This document shows, piece by piece, positions 17,558-27,054 of a stretch of DNA of 64,000 nt. The first letter of the stretch is position 1. Every line of letters begins with the position of its first letter. Where the stretch lies: contig CABYPW010000003.1 in the NCBI GenBank assembly GCA_902520885.1, positions 62,001 to 126,000 of the forward strand, written 5' to 3'. The notes under the pieces were generated by a model, which was given only the letters and a program-made list of their open reading frames with translations, made no database searches and was not told where the DNA came from. This DNA comes from an uncultured SAR116 cluster alpha proteobacterium (GTDB lineage: Bacteria; Pseudomonadota; Alphaproteobacteria; Puniceispirillales; Puniceispirillaceae). The translations under genes were made by a program, and so were the position numbers.

Positions 17558-18466
17558 ATGAAATTGATTTATCGTTATATTTATTCCAGCGCCCCTGCAA
17601 TGCTTGTGCTGGCAACATTAGCTTGGGGGAGCCACACAATAGCAGGAAAACTATCTGTTGGCGAAGTAAATCCAATGATGCTTATTTTTTTGAGATGGGC
17701 AATTGTTGCGTTGTTGATTTGGTCAATTAACGGACGCGCTATGATTTCCTTATGGCCTGTAATGAGTAAGAAATTAAAATGGGTATTTTTGATGGGTGGA
17801 TGTGGTTTAAGTTTATTTAACGCATTTTTTTATTTAGCGGCTCATTTTACAAGTGCGATTAATTTGGGAATTATTCAGAGTATTATGCCTGCAATGATAT
17901 TACTCGGTTCTTACTTAATATTTGGCACTGTAGTCAATAGGTTGCAGGTTACTGGTTTAGTTTTGACCTTTTTAGGATGTATAATCGTAGCTGCTCAAGG
18001 TTCGATTGGTAATTTACTACTTTTAACTTTTAATATTGGCGATTTGTTGATCCTACTAGCAATTTTATTCTACGCTGGTTATTCTCTCGGATTAAAGAAT
18101 AGACCATTGATTCCCGGATTGGCCATGATGGGTTACTTCTCAATAGCAGCACTGATAATGTCCATTCCTTTGGTTGTTATAGAATCTTTGGTAAGTGGTT
18201 TCAGATTTCCAACAGAAAATGGATGGTATATCGTTTTTTATATTGCACTTATTCCTTCATTTTTATCTCAAATTTTTTTTATGAGGGGAGTCGATTTAGT
18301 TGGTCCAAATTCAGCAGGTCTTTACGCAAACTTAGTTCCCATTTTTTCTGCCCTAATGGCTATTTTAATTTTAGACGAGACCATTAGATTTTATCATCTA
18401 ACTGCAATGCTAATTATTTTCTCTGGCATTTTCTTATTTGAAAACAAAAAACCTAATTTAGGTTAA
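17558..18466 (+). CDS. EamA/DMT-family transporter
   Basis: A 302-residue (from ATG 17558) inner-membrane protein with about ten hydrophobic segments arranged as two EamA repeats: LVLATLAWGSHTIAGKLSVG at the beginning of the first, and LLILLAILFYAGYSLGLKNR leading into the second. The ending ALMAILILDETIRFYHLTAMLIIFSGIFLFE is typical for drug/metabolite exporters. The substrate is unknown. A GTG six codons upstream is possible but ATG is preferred. It is divergent from phoR, and the M24 peptidase gene follows after 52 bases. Confidence 0.85.
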   Translation: MKLIYRYIYSSAPAMLVLATLAWGSHTIAGKLSVGEVNPMMLIFLRWAIVALLIWSINGRAMISLWPVMSKKLKWVFLMGGCGLSLFNAFFYLAAHFTSAINLGIIQSIMPAMILLGSYLIFGTVVNRLQVTGLVLTFLGCIIVAAQGSIGNLLLLTFNIGDLLILLAILFYAGYSLGLKNRPLIPGLAMMGYFSIAALIMSIPLVVIESLVSGFRFPTENGWYIVFYIALIPSFLSQIFFMRGVDLVGPNSAGLYANLVPIFSALMAILILDETIRFYHLTAMLIIFSGIFLFENKKPNLG

Positions 18467-18473
18467 ACATTTA

Positions 18474-18502
18474 TCAGATTTATAGCTAGGCTAATAATCT
18501 GA
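18474..18502 (+). other. Stem-loop between EamA and M24 genes
   Basis: TCAGATT (18474-18480) is the exact complement of AATCTGA (18496-18502), with a further paired AGC/GCT near the centre; two mismatches interrupt the stem. The right arm touches the GAGGAG ribosome-binding site of the M24 gene, so it might affect initiation; there is no T tract, so it is not a classic terminator. Confidence 0.4.
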
Positions 18503-18518
18503 GGAGATTTTATTTTTT

Positions 18519-19760
18519 ATGGCAAATCTAGATAGAAACAGAGCAGAGAAACTAATGTTGGAAATGGGTGTGGAAGCATTAATTCTTCTTTCTCCCGAAA
18601 GCTTTATTTATGCCACTGGGGTAAATGCAGGCGTTGCAACAATGTGGCGCAGGTCAGGCGCTGTAGCTGTTTTAATTCCTAGGGACCACACAATTGCTGA
18701 AACTGCTATTGTAAGCGATTTATTTGTGGAAAATTTTCGGGCTCTTAGTCACATAAAAGATGTGAGAGAGAGCCCAATTTGGGTTGAGACATCAAATCTT
18801 ACAATGGAAGATAAAAGTAAAAGCGCGAAGGAACAAATTGCCTCTTTTGCAGTTGCTCAGAGTAGGCCTCAAGAATTCAATCGCCCTACCACATTTGAGC
18901 CGCAAATTTGTTATCAGCATTTACGGGATGTAATTTTTGAGCATGGTCTAGCTGATTCCCGAATTGGGTATGAGGCTTCAGCTATATCTGTATCTGAGTA
19001 TCCAGAAATGAAAACTATACTTAAGAAGATAGAACTGGTAGAGGCGGATAATATGATTAACACGCTCAAAATGGTCAAAAATGAAACAGAAATAGAGTAC
19101 CTTAAATTAGCTTCTGAGATCGCAGAGAGTGGAATGATCGCAATAAGAGATTCGATAAAAGAGGGTATTTCAAGAGATGAATTAGCAATGATCTGGAAAG
19201 AGAAAATATACGGTCATTCTAAGAGTGCCGCATTGAATGGTTCATGGGAATATATTTCTGTTGGGGATAACCCGTGGGGAGGAAATGCCAGAGTGAAAGA
19301 GGGGGATTTAATAAAAGTTGATGTTGGATGTCTTGTTGATGGTTATAGTTCAGATGGAGCTCGCACCTTTGTATTTGGGGAACCAAGTAATACAAAATTA
19401 GAAATATACGATGCCTTGCTTTCAGGTTTTCAAGCAGGATGTAGCCAGTTGCATCCAGGAAAACAATTAAAAGATATTTATTGGGCTGCACTATCGGCCA
19501 TAAGAGCCCGCGGCTTTAGCTCTTACACGAGGGGACACTTTGGGCATGGGCTTGGTAACGGCTTAGGAAGTGAGCAGTGGCCATTTATCTCAGCAGATGC
19601 AGAAACAAGATTAGAGCCTGGCATGGTCATGGCATTTGAATGCCCTTGGTATATAGATGGCTTAGGGGCTATGATCATTGAAAATCAATTTCTTGTTTCT
19701 GATACTGGATACGAAATTATGAACTCACTTCCGATACAACTTCAGTCGATAAAAAGATAA
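18519..19760 (+). CDS. M24-family metallopeptidase (Xaa-Pro dipeptidase-like)
   Basis: A 413-residue cytoplasmic protein with a creatinase-type N-terminal domain (1-170) and a pita-bread catalytic domain. All five metal ligands of active M24 peptidases are visible: Asp268 (VDVG), Asp279 (SSDGAR), His343 (GHGLG), Glu374 (FECP) and Glu388 (IIENQ). This argues against creatinase, which lacks them, and against the DMSP lyase DddP, whose motif differs. Members act on Xaa-Pro peptides or similar amides. It is convergent with the TRAP transporter genes (stop-to-stop distance 4 bases), so a link to that substrate is possible but not shown. Confidence 0.88.
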   Translation: MANLDRNRAEKLMLEMGVEALILLSPESFIYATGVNAGVATMWRRSGAVAVLIPRDHTIAETAIVSDLFVENFRALSHIKDVRESPIWVETSNLTMEDKSKSAKEQIASFAVAQSRPQEFNRPTTFEPQICYQHLRDVIFEHGLADSRIGYEASAISVSEYPEMKTILKKIELVEADNMINTLKMVKNETEIEYLKLASEIAESGMIAIRDSIKEGISRDELAMIWKEKIYGHSKSAALNGSWEYISVGDNPWGGNARVKEGDLIKVDVGCLVDGYSSDGARTFVFGEPSNTKLEIYDALLSGFQAGCSQLHPGKQLKDIYWAALSAIRARGFSSYTRGHFGHGLGNGLGSEQWPFISADAETRLEPGMVMAFECPWYIDGLGAMIIENQFLVSDTGYEIMNSLPIQLQSIKR

Positions 19761-19764
19761 ATCA

Positions 19765-21060
19765 CTACATTAGTCTGGAAGGTAAAAATAAGGCAATTTC
19801 TGGTACCAGAGTGAGTATGCCAATACCAAGAAGTAGTATAAGCCAGTAAGGCATTGTGGCCAGGGCGGTTTCTCCCAGAGATACCTTCTCCTTCGTAACA
19901 GATACAAGAACGGATAAGTTTAGACCTACTGGCGGTGTTACCTGCCCAATTTCAATCATTATTGTTACGATAACACCAAGCCAGATTGGGTCATAACCTA
20001 GTCCTATCATAAGAGGCAATAGTATGGGGAGGGTCATAATCATCAATGAAAGTCCATCAAAAAAACAACCCAAAATTAGATAAACAAGAATTACAGTAAT
20101 TAAAACGGCAACTGGGCCGAGGTTTGTTTGTCTCACTGTTTCTAATATAGATTGAGGAATTCCGAGTAAACTGACTGCTTGGGCAAGGATGGTCGCGCCA
20201 ATAACAACAAACATGATCGAAGCATAAAGTAATGTTGCAGAGAAAATAGCTTCAACTAGTTTTCTAAATGTTAATGAACCCCATAGCTTTCCTAGGATGA
20301 TAGTTGCTATGACACCAACGCCGGCTGCCTCCGTCGGCGTTGCAATACCAAAAGTAATGCTTCCCATGATTGCAAAAACAACAATTAAAAATGGCCATAT
20401 ACTAAGAATATCAATAATGATTTTGGTGAATTTAAATACTGTGTCGTCAGTAGGCGCAAGAGGCGGTTGGCGCATACATTTAAAATAAATATAAATCATA
20501 AACATTATGGCAAATAGAACACCTGGAATTATTCCGGCTAAAAAGAGCTGTCCAATAGATGTTTCTGTTAGTGCACCATAAATTAAAAGCGACAGGCTAG
20601 GTGGAATCAAAAGACCGAGTGTTCCACCACCAGCAAGTGAACCCACAACCATTTTCTTGTCATATCCTCTTTCAGTCATTTCTGGATAAGCGACCGAGCC
20701 TACTGCGGCTGCTGTAGATAAACTTGAACCACTCACTGCTCCGAACAACGTACAAACCGCTATATTTGTGTGCAAAAGCCCTCCAGGTATATTTTGGAAC
20801 AATGGAGATAAAGCAACATAAATTTTTTTGCTGACTTCACTTCGGAGCATAATTTCTCCTAGAATTATGAACAATGGAATAGCACTCAGAGTGAAGGAAT
20901 TGAGAACATTCCAAACAGCATCCACTGCAACAAATGTGATTCCACCAGCAACAAAATGGAGAAGTATTAGGCCTGTTAGACCAAGAGAGGCTCCCAAAGC
21001 CAAGCCGCTCCCTGCCAGTAGTGATAAACCACCAGTTAAAATTACCCAAAAAGATGTCAT
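19765..21060 (-). CDS. TRAP transporter large permease (DctM type)
   Basis: A 431-residue protein with about 12 membrane segments. The N-terminal half has TAAAVGSVAYPEMTERGYDKKMVVGSLAGGGTLG-type DctM landmarks, with GLLIPPSLSLLIYG; the C-terminal half has GCFFDGLSLMIMTLPILLP and GQVTPPVGLNLSV. It is the ion-coupled channel subunit of a tripartite ATP-independent transporter for organic acids, amino acids or related solutes. Its start overlaps the DctQ stop in an ATGA, indicating translational coupling. Confidence 0.93.
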   Translation of the reverse strand: MTSFWVILTGGLSLLAGSGLALGASLGLTGLILLHFVAGGITFVAVDAVWNVLNSFTLSAIPLFIILGEIMLRSEVSKKIYVALSPLFQNIPGGLLHTNIAVCTLFGAVSGSSLSTAAAVGSVAYPEMTERGYDKKMVVGSLAGGGTLGLLIPPSLSLLIYGALTETSIGQLFLAGIIPGVLFAIMFMIYIYFKCMRQPPLAPTDDTVFKFTKIIIDILSIWPFLIVVFAIMGSITFGIATPTEAAGVGVIATIILGKLWGSLTFRKLVEAIFSATLLYASIMFVVIGATILAQAVSLLGIPQSILETVRQTNLGPVAVLITVILVYLILGCFFDGLSLMIMTLPILLPLMIGLGYDPIWLGVIVTIMIEIGQVTPPVGLNLSVLVSVTKEKVSLGETALATMPYWLILLLGIGILTLVPEIALFLPSRLM

Positions 21061-21581
21061 TTGATTTTCTCAGTATTACCCAAAATACCTCTGATAAAAA
21101 ATGCAACGATGGTTAGAGCCATTGAAATTGGTAGAATCAACATCCAAGGGTACATTAACAGTCGTCCCACCTCTGTTTTTATTTGTCTGTCGAAGGCAAA
21201 CTGGAACCAAGGAACACACAAATAAAAAAACCAGAAACAGAAGCCGCATCCAAATAAGCAAGCTAGGGCGTTCACCCATATTTTAAGCCTCTCTGGCAGA
21301 TAAGATAGGACTATTAAAACACGCACGTGTTTTCCTTTTAAGGTTATTATTGGTAAAGCAAGAAAAAAGGAGGCTGTCATCAAAAGCCCAACTAACTCTT
21401 CAGTGAAACGAAATGGTGCATACGCCAGATATCGCATCGTCACGCTAGTACCTATAAGTGCGATTATCATAATGCTAGCTAAACAGGCCAAAATAGCCAT
21501 TGCGTAAAAGATAGGAGTTACAAACATTTCAGTTGTTTTGCAAACTACAAAGAGTTTTTTTTGAAATGTTTGTTCTCCCAA
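21057..21581 (-). CDS. TRAP transporter small permease (DctQ type)
   Basis: A 174-residue protein with four hydrophobic segments, including ACLASIMIIALIGTSVTMRY and a conserved DctQ region EELVGLLMTASFFLALPIITLKGKHVRV; these place it in the DctQ family. It pairs with the downstream DctM and upstream DctP genes of the same operon (30 bases from dctP). Confidence 0.9.
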   Translation of the reverse strand: MGEQTFQKKLFVVCKTTEMFVTPIFYAMAILACLASIMIIALIGTSVTMRYLAYAPFRFTEELVGLLMTASFFLALPIITLKGKHVRVLIVLSYLPERLKIWVNALACLFGCGFCFWFFYLCVPWFQFAFDRQIKTEVGRLLMYPWMLILPISMALTIVAFFIRGILGNTEKIK

Positions 21582-21611
21582 ATTATTACTCCACTAATAG
21601 TAACGCTCTGC

Positions 21612-22634
21612 TTAACGTCCAAGAACGTCCAATATACGTTGACGATACTCTGGAGCTTTTCCGCCAGCATCAGATGCCATTTCCTTCCAGGTTTCTGATG
21701 CTGCAGATAAAAATTCACTTCTATCCTCTTCTGAAAAATCGGCTAAAAATTCAATTCCTTGATCGGAAAGTTTCTTTCTTGCGTCATTTTCTTTTTGGTC
21801 AGCCTGTGAATATTCATTTGTTCTAGCCCAGACATTATTAGCAGCAGTGGTTATAGCATTTCTTTCAGTATCAGAAAGTGCGTTCCAATCGTCTTTCGAT
21901 GCGCCCAATACATACGGAACTCCTGCTACAGGGTATAAGTATGATGCATATTTTGTTACTTCTTGTAATGAAATAGTATGCGCGAAGAGCGCTGGATAAA
22001 CCGCACAGTCTACAACACCAGTCTGTAATGCTACATATAGGTCATTTTGACCGACGATTTGGGCAGAAACTCCTAATTTTGTAAAAGTTTCAACCTGATC
22101 ATTACTCCATACACGCAGTTTTCGAGTCTTAAGATCCGCCAGGCTGCGAACAGGTTTTTCACGACAAAAGATAGATGCTTTTAGAATTGGTAATGCCATA
22201 AATCCTGTTGGGACTATGTCAAGTTCAGTAAGCACTTCTTTATAAATCTCTTGTATCTCCGGTAAGGCTGTTATTAATTCTTCTGAACTTCCGACGGAAC
22301 CTTGAATCATAACAGCATTTAATGCAGGAACATCGCGACCAAGGTAATTGGCCCATACAAGTCCCATTTCAACTGCACCCTGAGGCAACCAACGCGCTAC
22401 ATCGTTATCTTTCAGGTTTAATGACCCACCATGAAACACATCTATTTCTAAGCTCCCGTTTGTTAAATCGGACACTTCGGCAGCAAAGGTCTCTAGTTGT
22501 TTCGACTCACCACGTCCCTCAGGTAAGCCATTATTAAATTTCCATTGGCTCGCTCCAACTACGTTGGTGCTAAGGCCTAATGCTAAAAGGCTGATAAATG
22601 TAATATAAAGTTTCTTAAGCAATTTTTTCTCCAT
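21612..22634 (-). CDS. TRAP transporter solute-binding protein (DctP type)
   Basis: A 340-residue periplasmic protein with a signal peptide ([20 protein letters not shown]...VVGA). Mature landmarks of the DctP family are the GSLNLKDND region, the [12 protein letters not shown] segment, the substrate-coordinating Arg of that segment, and the [22 protein letters not shown] helix. The substrate cannot be told from the sequence. It has its own 251-base upstream region and begins the dctPQM operon. Confidence 0.92.
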   Translation of the reverse strand: MEKKLLKKLYITFISLLALGLSTNVVGASQWKFNNGLPEGRGESKQLETFAAEVSDLTNGSLEIDVFHGGSLNLKDNDVARWLPQGAVEMGLVWANYLGRDVPALNAVMIQGSVGSSEELITALPEIQEIYKEVLTELDIVPTGFMALPILKASIFCREKPVRSLADLKTRKLRVWSNDQVETFTKLGVSAQIVGQNDLYVALQTGVVDCAVYPALFAHTISLQEVTKYASYLYPVAGVPYVLGASKDDWNALSDTERNAITTAANNVWARTNEYSQADQKENDARKKLSDQGIEFLADFSEEDRSEFLSAASETWKEMASDAGGKAPEYRQRILDVLGR

Positions 22635-22885
22635 AAAGTATATTTTTGAGATTTATACAATTTTATTTTTATTTCGGGCATAAAATAAGTTATGTGAAAA
22701 TAAATTATTTAAATTCTTTTTTTATTTTAATATAAAATTCCTTCATTTGATATGCAAGCAGGCTAATTGCCTCCAAATTTGAAGCTTTTAATTAATGAGT
22801 ATTTGATAAAAATTTCTAAACACAGGAAATTGTTTTAAGGTACTAAAGTGTATTTTAAGTTTTGAAAAACCTCTCACCTAGGAAA

Positions 22886-23290
22886 TTATACTTTTTCTTC
22901 CTGAAAATGTTTATCTGCAATCCAATTGATTAAGTTGATTTCCTGTTTTTCGTGAAGAGAGACATAAGTAAAAATCATATTTGTTACATTAGTGACTAAT
23001 TCTTTAGGATAAGGCAAATATGTAAGTTCTTGCCTTCCAAAAGAGGGACTTGCCGTCCCAAGTTGCCAATTTGTCTCAATCCTTGTATTTACAAGTTTGA
23101 GCGTTGGACCTCCCGTTTTAGACTCTATTTCATTTGGAAAATCAGATAGTTTTAAATAGGCCATTTTATCATTTGATTGCGTGAATCCATCTATAAATTC
23201 AGTTGATAATAGCAATATATCTTTCTTTATATCATTCTCAGACATGTGAGAATGCAAGAACCCATCATGCATATGGATATTTGATAACAT
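22886..23290 (-). CDS. Hypothetical protein downstream of the ureohydrolase
   Basis: A 134-residue soluble protein with no signal peptide and no family I recognise. It has several His residues near the N-terminus (MLSNIHMHDGFLHSH) and a mixed alpha/beta character; the His cluster could bind metal, but this is speculation. It begins 21 bases after the ureohydrolase stop and is probably cotranscribed with it, which makes an accessory role plausible. It is not similar to the HypA/HypB-type nickel chaperones described for cyanobacterial guanidine hydrolases. Confidence 0.55.
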   Translation of the reverse strand: MLSNIHMHDGFLHSHMSENDIKKDILLLSTEFIDGFTQSNDKMAYLKLSDFPNEIESKTGGPTLKLVNTRIETNWQLGTASPSFGRQELTYLPYPKELVTNVTNMIFTYVSLHEKQEINLINWIADKHFQEEKV

Positions 23291-23311
23291 TTTGAATATT
23301 CCTTATATGTC

Positions 23312-24544
23312 TCAATCGATATTAGACCACCTGCTTCCTTCAAACTCTCCAGCAGGAATTTCAACAGGTTTATCAATATGTTTACGGTGCTTGCCGAGGC
23401 TCCCCGAAACGGTCATTGCTCCAAGAACCTCAACGATAACTCGGGTACCCATAAGGGCGGTGATTTCAGATTGGTCATATGGCGGTGACACCTCTACTAA
23501 TTCCATTCCACAAATACCTTCAGCTGCGACACCAGCAACAAGTTGCAATGCCTCTCGTGGGAGAAAACCCCCAGGCTCAGGCCAACCTGTACCAGGAACA
23601 AATCCGCAGTCTATGCTATCAATGTCAAACGACATATATACCATGTCCGTATCTTTCCAGGCCAGTTCAAGAGCTATTTCTATAGTTTTCTCAATACCTA
23701 ATTTTTCCACATCACTCATGGTTAAAATATTAGTATTACGCTCTCTTGCAACTTCCACTGCCTCCCTTGGTACCTGCCAACCACCAATTCCTACTTGAAC
23801 AAGGTTTTCTGGTTTAACATTATCTAAATTTGTTGCGTGAAACCAAGGAGTTGTATGCATACGCTCATCGAGGTCTTTTTCCTGGATATCAGCATGTCGG
23901 TCAAAGTGAATTATTCCAATCCTCTTCGATGTGCATTCTGCAATGCCTCGAACAGTTGGAAATCCGATTGAGTGGTCCCCTCCAAGGATAATTGGAAGTG
24001 AACCACTTGAAAAAACGTGAGAGCAAGCCCGCGAAATTTGGTCAAAAGTTTTCTCTATATTTGCAGGTATCGTAAAAATATCTCCTGCATCACATAATGT
24101 CATCTGCTCTCGGAGATCTACTGCCATTTCATAATTATATGGTGTATACAAAGCAGAAATTTTTCGAATTCCTTGAGGGCCAAATCTCGTACCTGGTCGG
24201 TAGGTGGTTCCTCCATCGAACGGAGCGCCAAGTATTGTAGCGTCATAGTTTTTTACATCATTAACATTTTCGGCATATGGCGCTTTCAAAAAGGTATTTA
24301 TTCCGGCGAAATGTGGTAATTCTCCTCGAGAGAAAGTCGGGATACTTTTATCTTCAATGCTGTCTGCACCGGTTAGACCCATCTTCAAAGCCCATGATTT
24401 TTCTTCATTAAGCCTATTTTTGGGAATTTTTCCCTCTTCTTTTGCAGATTTCCATCCTTGAAGTTCATCTAAATTGGGGTGATGAAACCTTTTTTCAATT
24501 TTGCTTTTAAAATCCAAAACTCTTCTTATATCGTCTCTCGACAT
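23312..24544 (-). CDS. Ureohydrolase (agmatinase/arginase family), guanidine-hydrolase-like
   Basis: A 410-residue metal-dependent amidinohydrolase with a roughly 90-residue N-terminal extension absent from ordinary agmatinases (about 300 aa). Metal ligands are complete: His191 (GGDHS), Asp215, His217 and Asp219 (FDRHAD), Asp307 and Asp309 (SFDID). Segments GELPHFAGINTF, DLDERMHTTPWFHATN, GIGGWQVPR and GTGWPEPGG resemble, from memory, the Sll1077/GdmH guanidine hydrolases rather than SpeB. The product would be urea in any case. Substrate remains unproven; guanidino acids are the alternative. It is the first gene of a two-gene unit, divergent from the amidase operon. Confidence 0.85.
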   Translation of the reverse strand: MSRDDIRRVLDFKSKIEKRFHHPNLDELQGWKSAKEEGKIPKNRLNEEKSWALKMGLTGADSIEDKSIPTFSRGELPHFAGINTFLKAPYAENVNDVKNYDATILGAPFDGGTTYRPGTRFGPQGIRKISALYTPYNYEMAVDLREQMTLCDAGDIFTIPANIEKTFDQISRACSHVFSSGSLPIILGGDHSIGFPTVRGIAECTSKRIGIIHFDRHADIQEKDLDERMHTTPWFHATNLDNVKPENLVQVGIGGWQVPREAVEVARERNTNILTMSDVEKLGIEKTIEIALELAWKDTDMVYMSFDIDSIDCGFVPGTGWPEPGGFLPREALQLVAGVAAEGICGMELVEVSPPYDQSEITALMGTRVIVEVLGAMTVSGSLGKHRKHIDKPVEIPAGEFEGSRWSNID

Positions 24545-24604
24545 TAAAACTTCCTTTCAAAAAACCAGACACCAATTTATATTACAAATTGATAACCAAC
24601 ATCG

Positions 24605-24626
24605 ATGTTTTTTTTGCATCACACTG
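24605..24626 (-). promoter_or_regulatory. Conserved motif upstream of ureohydrolase, also found before potD-like gene
   Basis: Plus strand ATG-T8-GCATCACACTG, 60 bases upstream of the ureohydrolase start. The same element, 20 of 22 positions identical and in the same orientation, is at 44331-44352 before the polyamine-type binding protein gene. On the coding strand it reads GTGTGATGC followed by an A tract. Confidence 0.45.
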
Positions 24627-24715
24627 GTTTAAAATTAGCACATGACTCATTCAAAAAAAAAGGCTAACTTCGATCACACAATAATGTCAACAGTCAACAT
24701 AATATCATAGGCGCT

Positions 24716-26188
24716 ATGTTTTCCTCCTCCACTACAAACGAGCTAAATGATAAAACAGCTACTGAACTTCTCGACTTAATTAACAAACGAGAGATAGGCT
24801 GTGTTGAGTTAATAAATAGTTGTATAAACCGTTATGAGAAAATAAATCATTCCATAAATGCAATTGTTGAGACAAACTTCGATGAGGCTATAAAAAGTTG
24901 TGAAACACTAGATAGTGATTCTAGCAAAAAAACAAATGGAACAACTAGTCTCCCATTACCTATCGGCATAAAAGATTTGAACGATGTAAAGGGTTTAAAA
25001 ACATCATACGGGTCGCCACTTTTTAAAGATAACGTCGCTGAGGAAGATGATGATGTTGTTAGTAGTTTAAGAAGATTTTCTGCTATAATTTTCGGGAAAA
25101 CTAATGTACCAGAGCACGGGTTTGGCGCCACAACAAGTAATCCGTTACAAGGCAGCACAGGTAACCCATTCAATCCAGATTTAAGTGCTGGTGCATCAAC
25201 GGGCGGAGGGGCTGCCGCAGTAGCATCTGGTATTGTACCACTTGCCACAGGTTCTGATTTTGCTGGCTCGTTAAGAACGCCAGCAGGTTTTTGCGGTATC
25301 GCTGGAATGAGGCCGTCTAATGGCATCGTCTCAACAGATAGAAGGTCAAATATGTGGTCACCCTTCGATGTAGAAGGGCCTATGGGTAGAACAGCAGCTG
25401 ATTGTAAATTATTACTCGCAAGGATGGCGAAGTCGCATCCCCTAGATCCATTCTCAAAAGACCCCGATGGTTCACTCTTTTTCCCAGCAAAAGAAATAGA
25501 TTTAAAGAAATTAAAAGTCGCAATATCTCATGACCTTGGGTTCGCGGTGATGTCAAACTCTTACAGGGATACTTTTTATTCGAAGTTTGCTCTTTTTGAA
25601 GATCTTTTTGAACAAACAAACAGAGAGCATATGGATTTATCTAAAGCTGAAACTACGTTTATGACGTTACGAAGCATCGGATTTCTCGGCGATTTTGGAT
25701 TGATGGAAAAAGATTTTGGTGATGAATTGGGTGAGGTGATCATAAAAGAGCTTGAGATTGCCAGACAACTCTCTTCAGAGGATGTTGCTCAATCTTTTTT
25801 GGATCATAGTGAAATAGTCCGCAAAAGTAATAAATTTTTTGAAACTTATGACCTTCTCATTACACCTGCTGCTTCTGTCACTCCTTTTCCGCATGAATTA
25901 GAATACCCATCGCATATCGATGAAATATTTTATAAGGGTTACTTAGACTGGGAAGCTATCAGCTGGGGGATTACGTTAACACAGTGTCCATCTGTAGTCA
26001 TTAATTGCGGTATAGATACAAACAGGATGCCGTTTGGCATTCAGATTATAGCAAAACAAAATAGGGATGCGTTTCTACTTGATGCTGCGCATTCCATTGA
26101 AAAGGCATTTTTGGGGATTGATGAATTATCCAGACCATTCCCAAACTTGGAAAAGTTGGCTGCCATGAATGCGTTAACTTTAACTTAA
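24716..26188 (+). CDS. Amidase-signature-family amidase
   Basis: A 490-residue cytoplasmic amidase. The Ser-cisSer-Lys triad is in place: Lys86 in PIGIKDLNDV, cis-Ser161 in SAGASTGGGAAA and nucleophile Ser185 in GSDFAGSLRTPA. The second position of the usual SSGG is Thr here. The family hydrolyses a wide range of amides; GatA is excluded because the partner subunits are missing. It is the first gene of an operon that continues with an amino-acid ABC system 19 bases later, suggesting that it hydrolyses the imported compound or a derivative. Confidence 0.88.
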   Translation: MFSSSTTNELNDKTATELLDLINKREIGCVELINSCINRYEKINHSINAIVETNFDEAIKSCETLDSDSSKKTNGTTSLPLPIGIKDLNDVKGLKTSYGSPLFKDNVAEEDDDVVSSLRRFSAIIFGKTNVPEHGFGATTSNPLQGSTGNPFNPDLSAGASTGGGAAAVASGIVPLATGSDFAGSLRTPAGFCGIAGMRPSNGIVSTDRRSNMWSPFDVEGPMGRTAADCKLLLARMAKSHPLDPFSKDPDGSLFFPAKEIDLKKLKVAISHDLGFAVMSNSYRDTFYSKFALFEDLFEQTNREHMDLSKAETTFMTLRSIGFLGDFGLMEKDFGDELGEVIIKELEIARQLSSEDVAQSFLDHSEIVRKSNKFFETYDLLITPAASVTPFPHELEYPSHIDEIFYKGYLDWEAISWGITLTQCPSVVINCGIDTNRMPFGIQIIAKQNRDAFLLDAAHSIEKAFLGIDELSRPFPNLEKLAAMNALTLT

Positions 26189-26207
26189 ATCAACAAAGGA
26201 GAAAAAA

Positions 26208-27026
26208 ATGTTGAGAATTATATTAGCAGGTATCATAGCTCTGCTATTACCTTTTAAAATGGTCACTGCAGATACATTGAGTGATGTAAAATCAAGCGGT
26301 AAGCTAATATTTGGCCTTGAAGCAGGTTATAAACCATTTGAGTTTTTAGATGAGAACAATAAGTTAGTCGGTTATGACATCGATGTTGGATCTGAAATAG
26401 GTAAGCGCCTAGGTGGTGTTGAACCAACACCAAAAGACACAAATTGGTCTACAGTTATTCAATCGCTTTACAATGGAGATTTCAATCTTATTCTGGGTGG
26501 CATGACTGCAACAGAAGAAAGATATAAGCGCGTGAACTTTTCCTATCCGTATATGGATGCAAGTTCAGGTTTACTGGTAATGAAGGATTCAGGTATAACC
26601 TCACCATCCATGCTTGGTGGAAAGACTGTTTCTGCAGGTGCTGGCACACCTCAGATCAATCAGCTAAATCTTGCAGCTGAGGAACATGGTATTAGTTATA
26701 ATGGTGATATCAAAACCTATGATAAAGACGAAGTTGCCTATGCTGCAATGCGTTCAGGAAGGTTAGACGCATATGCTTCTACTTTAGTAAGCTTATTAGC
26801 TTTTGCTCAAACTAGTGATGACTTTACAGTCATTCCATTCACTTCAAACATGTGGAAAGCTGAATATACTGCCATGGCATTCCGTAAAGAAGACGAATCA
26901 TTTAGGTCTGCAATAAACCAAATTATTGTAGATATGAAAAATGATGGAACATTAGCTTCTCTTCAAGAGAAGTGGTTTGGCCAATCATTTGTTGACTTAC
27001 TTCCAAATGAGGCTCCTACTTGGTAA
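26208..27026 (+). CDS. Amino-acid ABC transporter substrate-binding protein (family 3)
   Basis: A 272-residue periplasmic binding protein with a signal peptide ending near TADT. Landmarks of the polar-amino-acid family are GKLIFGLEAGYKPFEFLDENN, YDIDVGSEIGKRLG, GGMTATEERYKRVNFS and LGGKTVSAGAGT. A strong AAGGAG site precedes the ATG. It should deliver its ligand to the two permeases downstream. The acidic and aromatic contacts do not suffice to name the ligand. Confidence 0.9.
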   Translation: MLRIILAGIIALLLPFKMVTADTLSDVKSSGKLIFGLEAGYKPFEFLDENNKLVGYDIDVGSEIGKRLGGVEPTPKDTNWSTVIQSLYNGDFNLILGGMTATEERYKRVNFSYPYMDASSGLLVMKDSGITSPSMLGGKTVSAGAGTPQINQLNLAAEEHGISYNGDIKTYDKDEVAYAAMRSGRLDAYASTLVSLLAFAQTSDDFTVIPFTSNMWKAEYTAMAFRKEDESFRSAINQIIVDMKNDGTLASLQEKWFGQSFVDLLPNEAPTW

Positions 27027-27054
27027 GCTAAATATAAGAAGTGAAACTTGATAA

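Noticed and set aside
18519-19760. Creatinase, ectoine hydrolase or DMSP lyase (DddP) identity for the M24 protein
   Set aside because: All five peptidase metal ligands are present, unlike creatinase, and the DddP-type Asp-X-Asp motif is absent; no ectoine genes lie nearby.
24545-24715. Guanidine riboswitch before the ureohydrolase
   Set aside because: I looked for ykkC-type and ACGR-loop hairpins in the 171-base divergent region and found none.
24847-25326. 159-codon ORF opposite the amidase gene
   Set aside because: It lies entirely within the amidase-signature core; Pro/Ala-rich translation is the antisense of its Gly/Ser-rich motifs.
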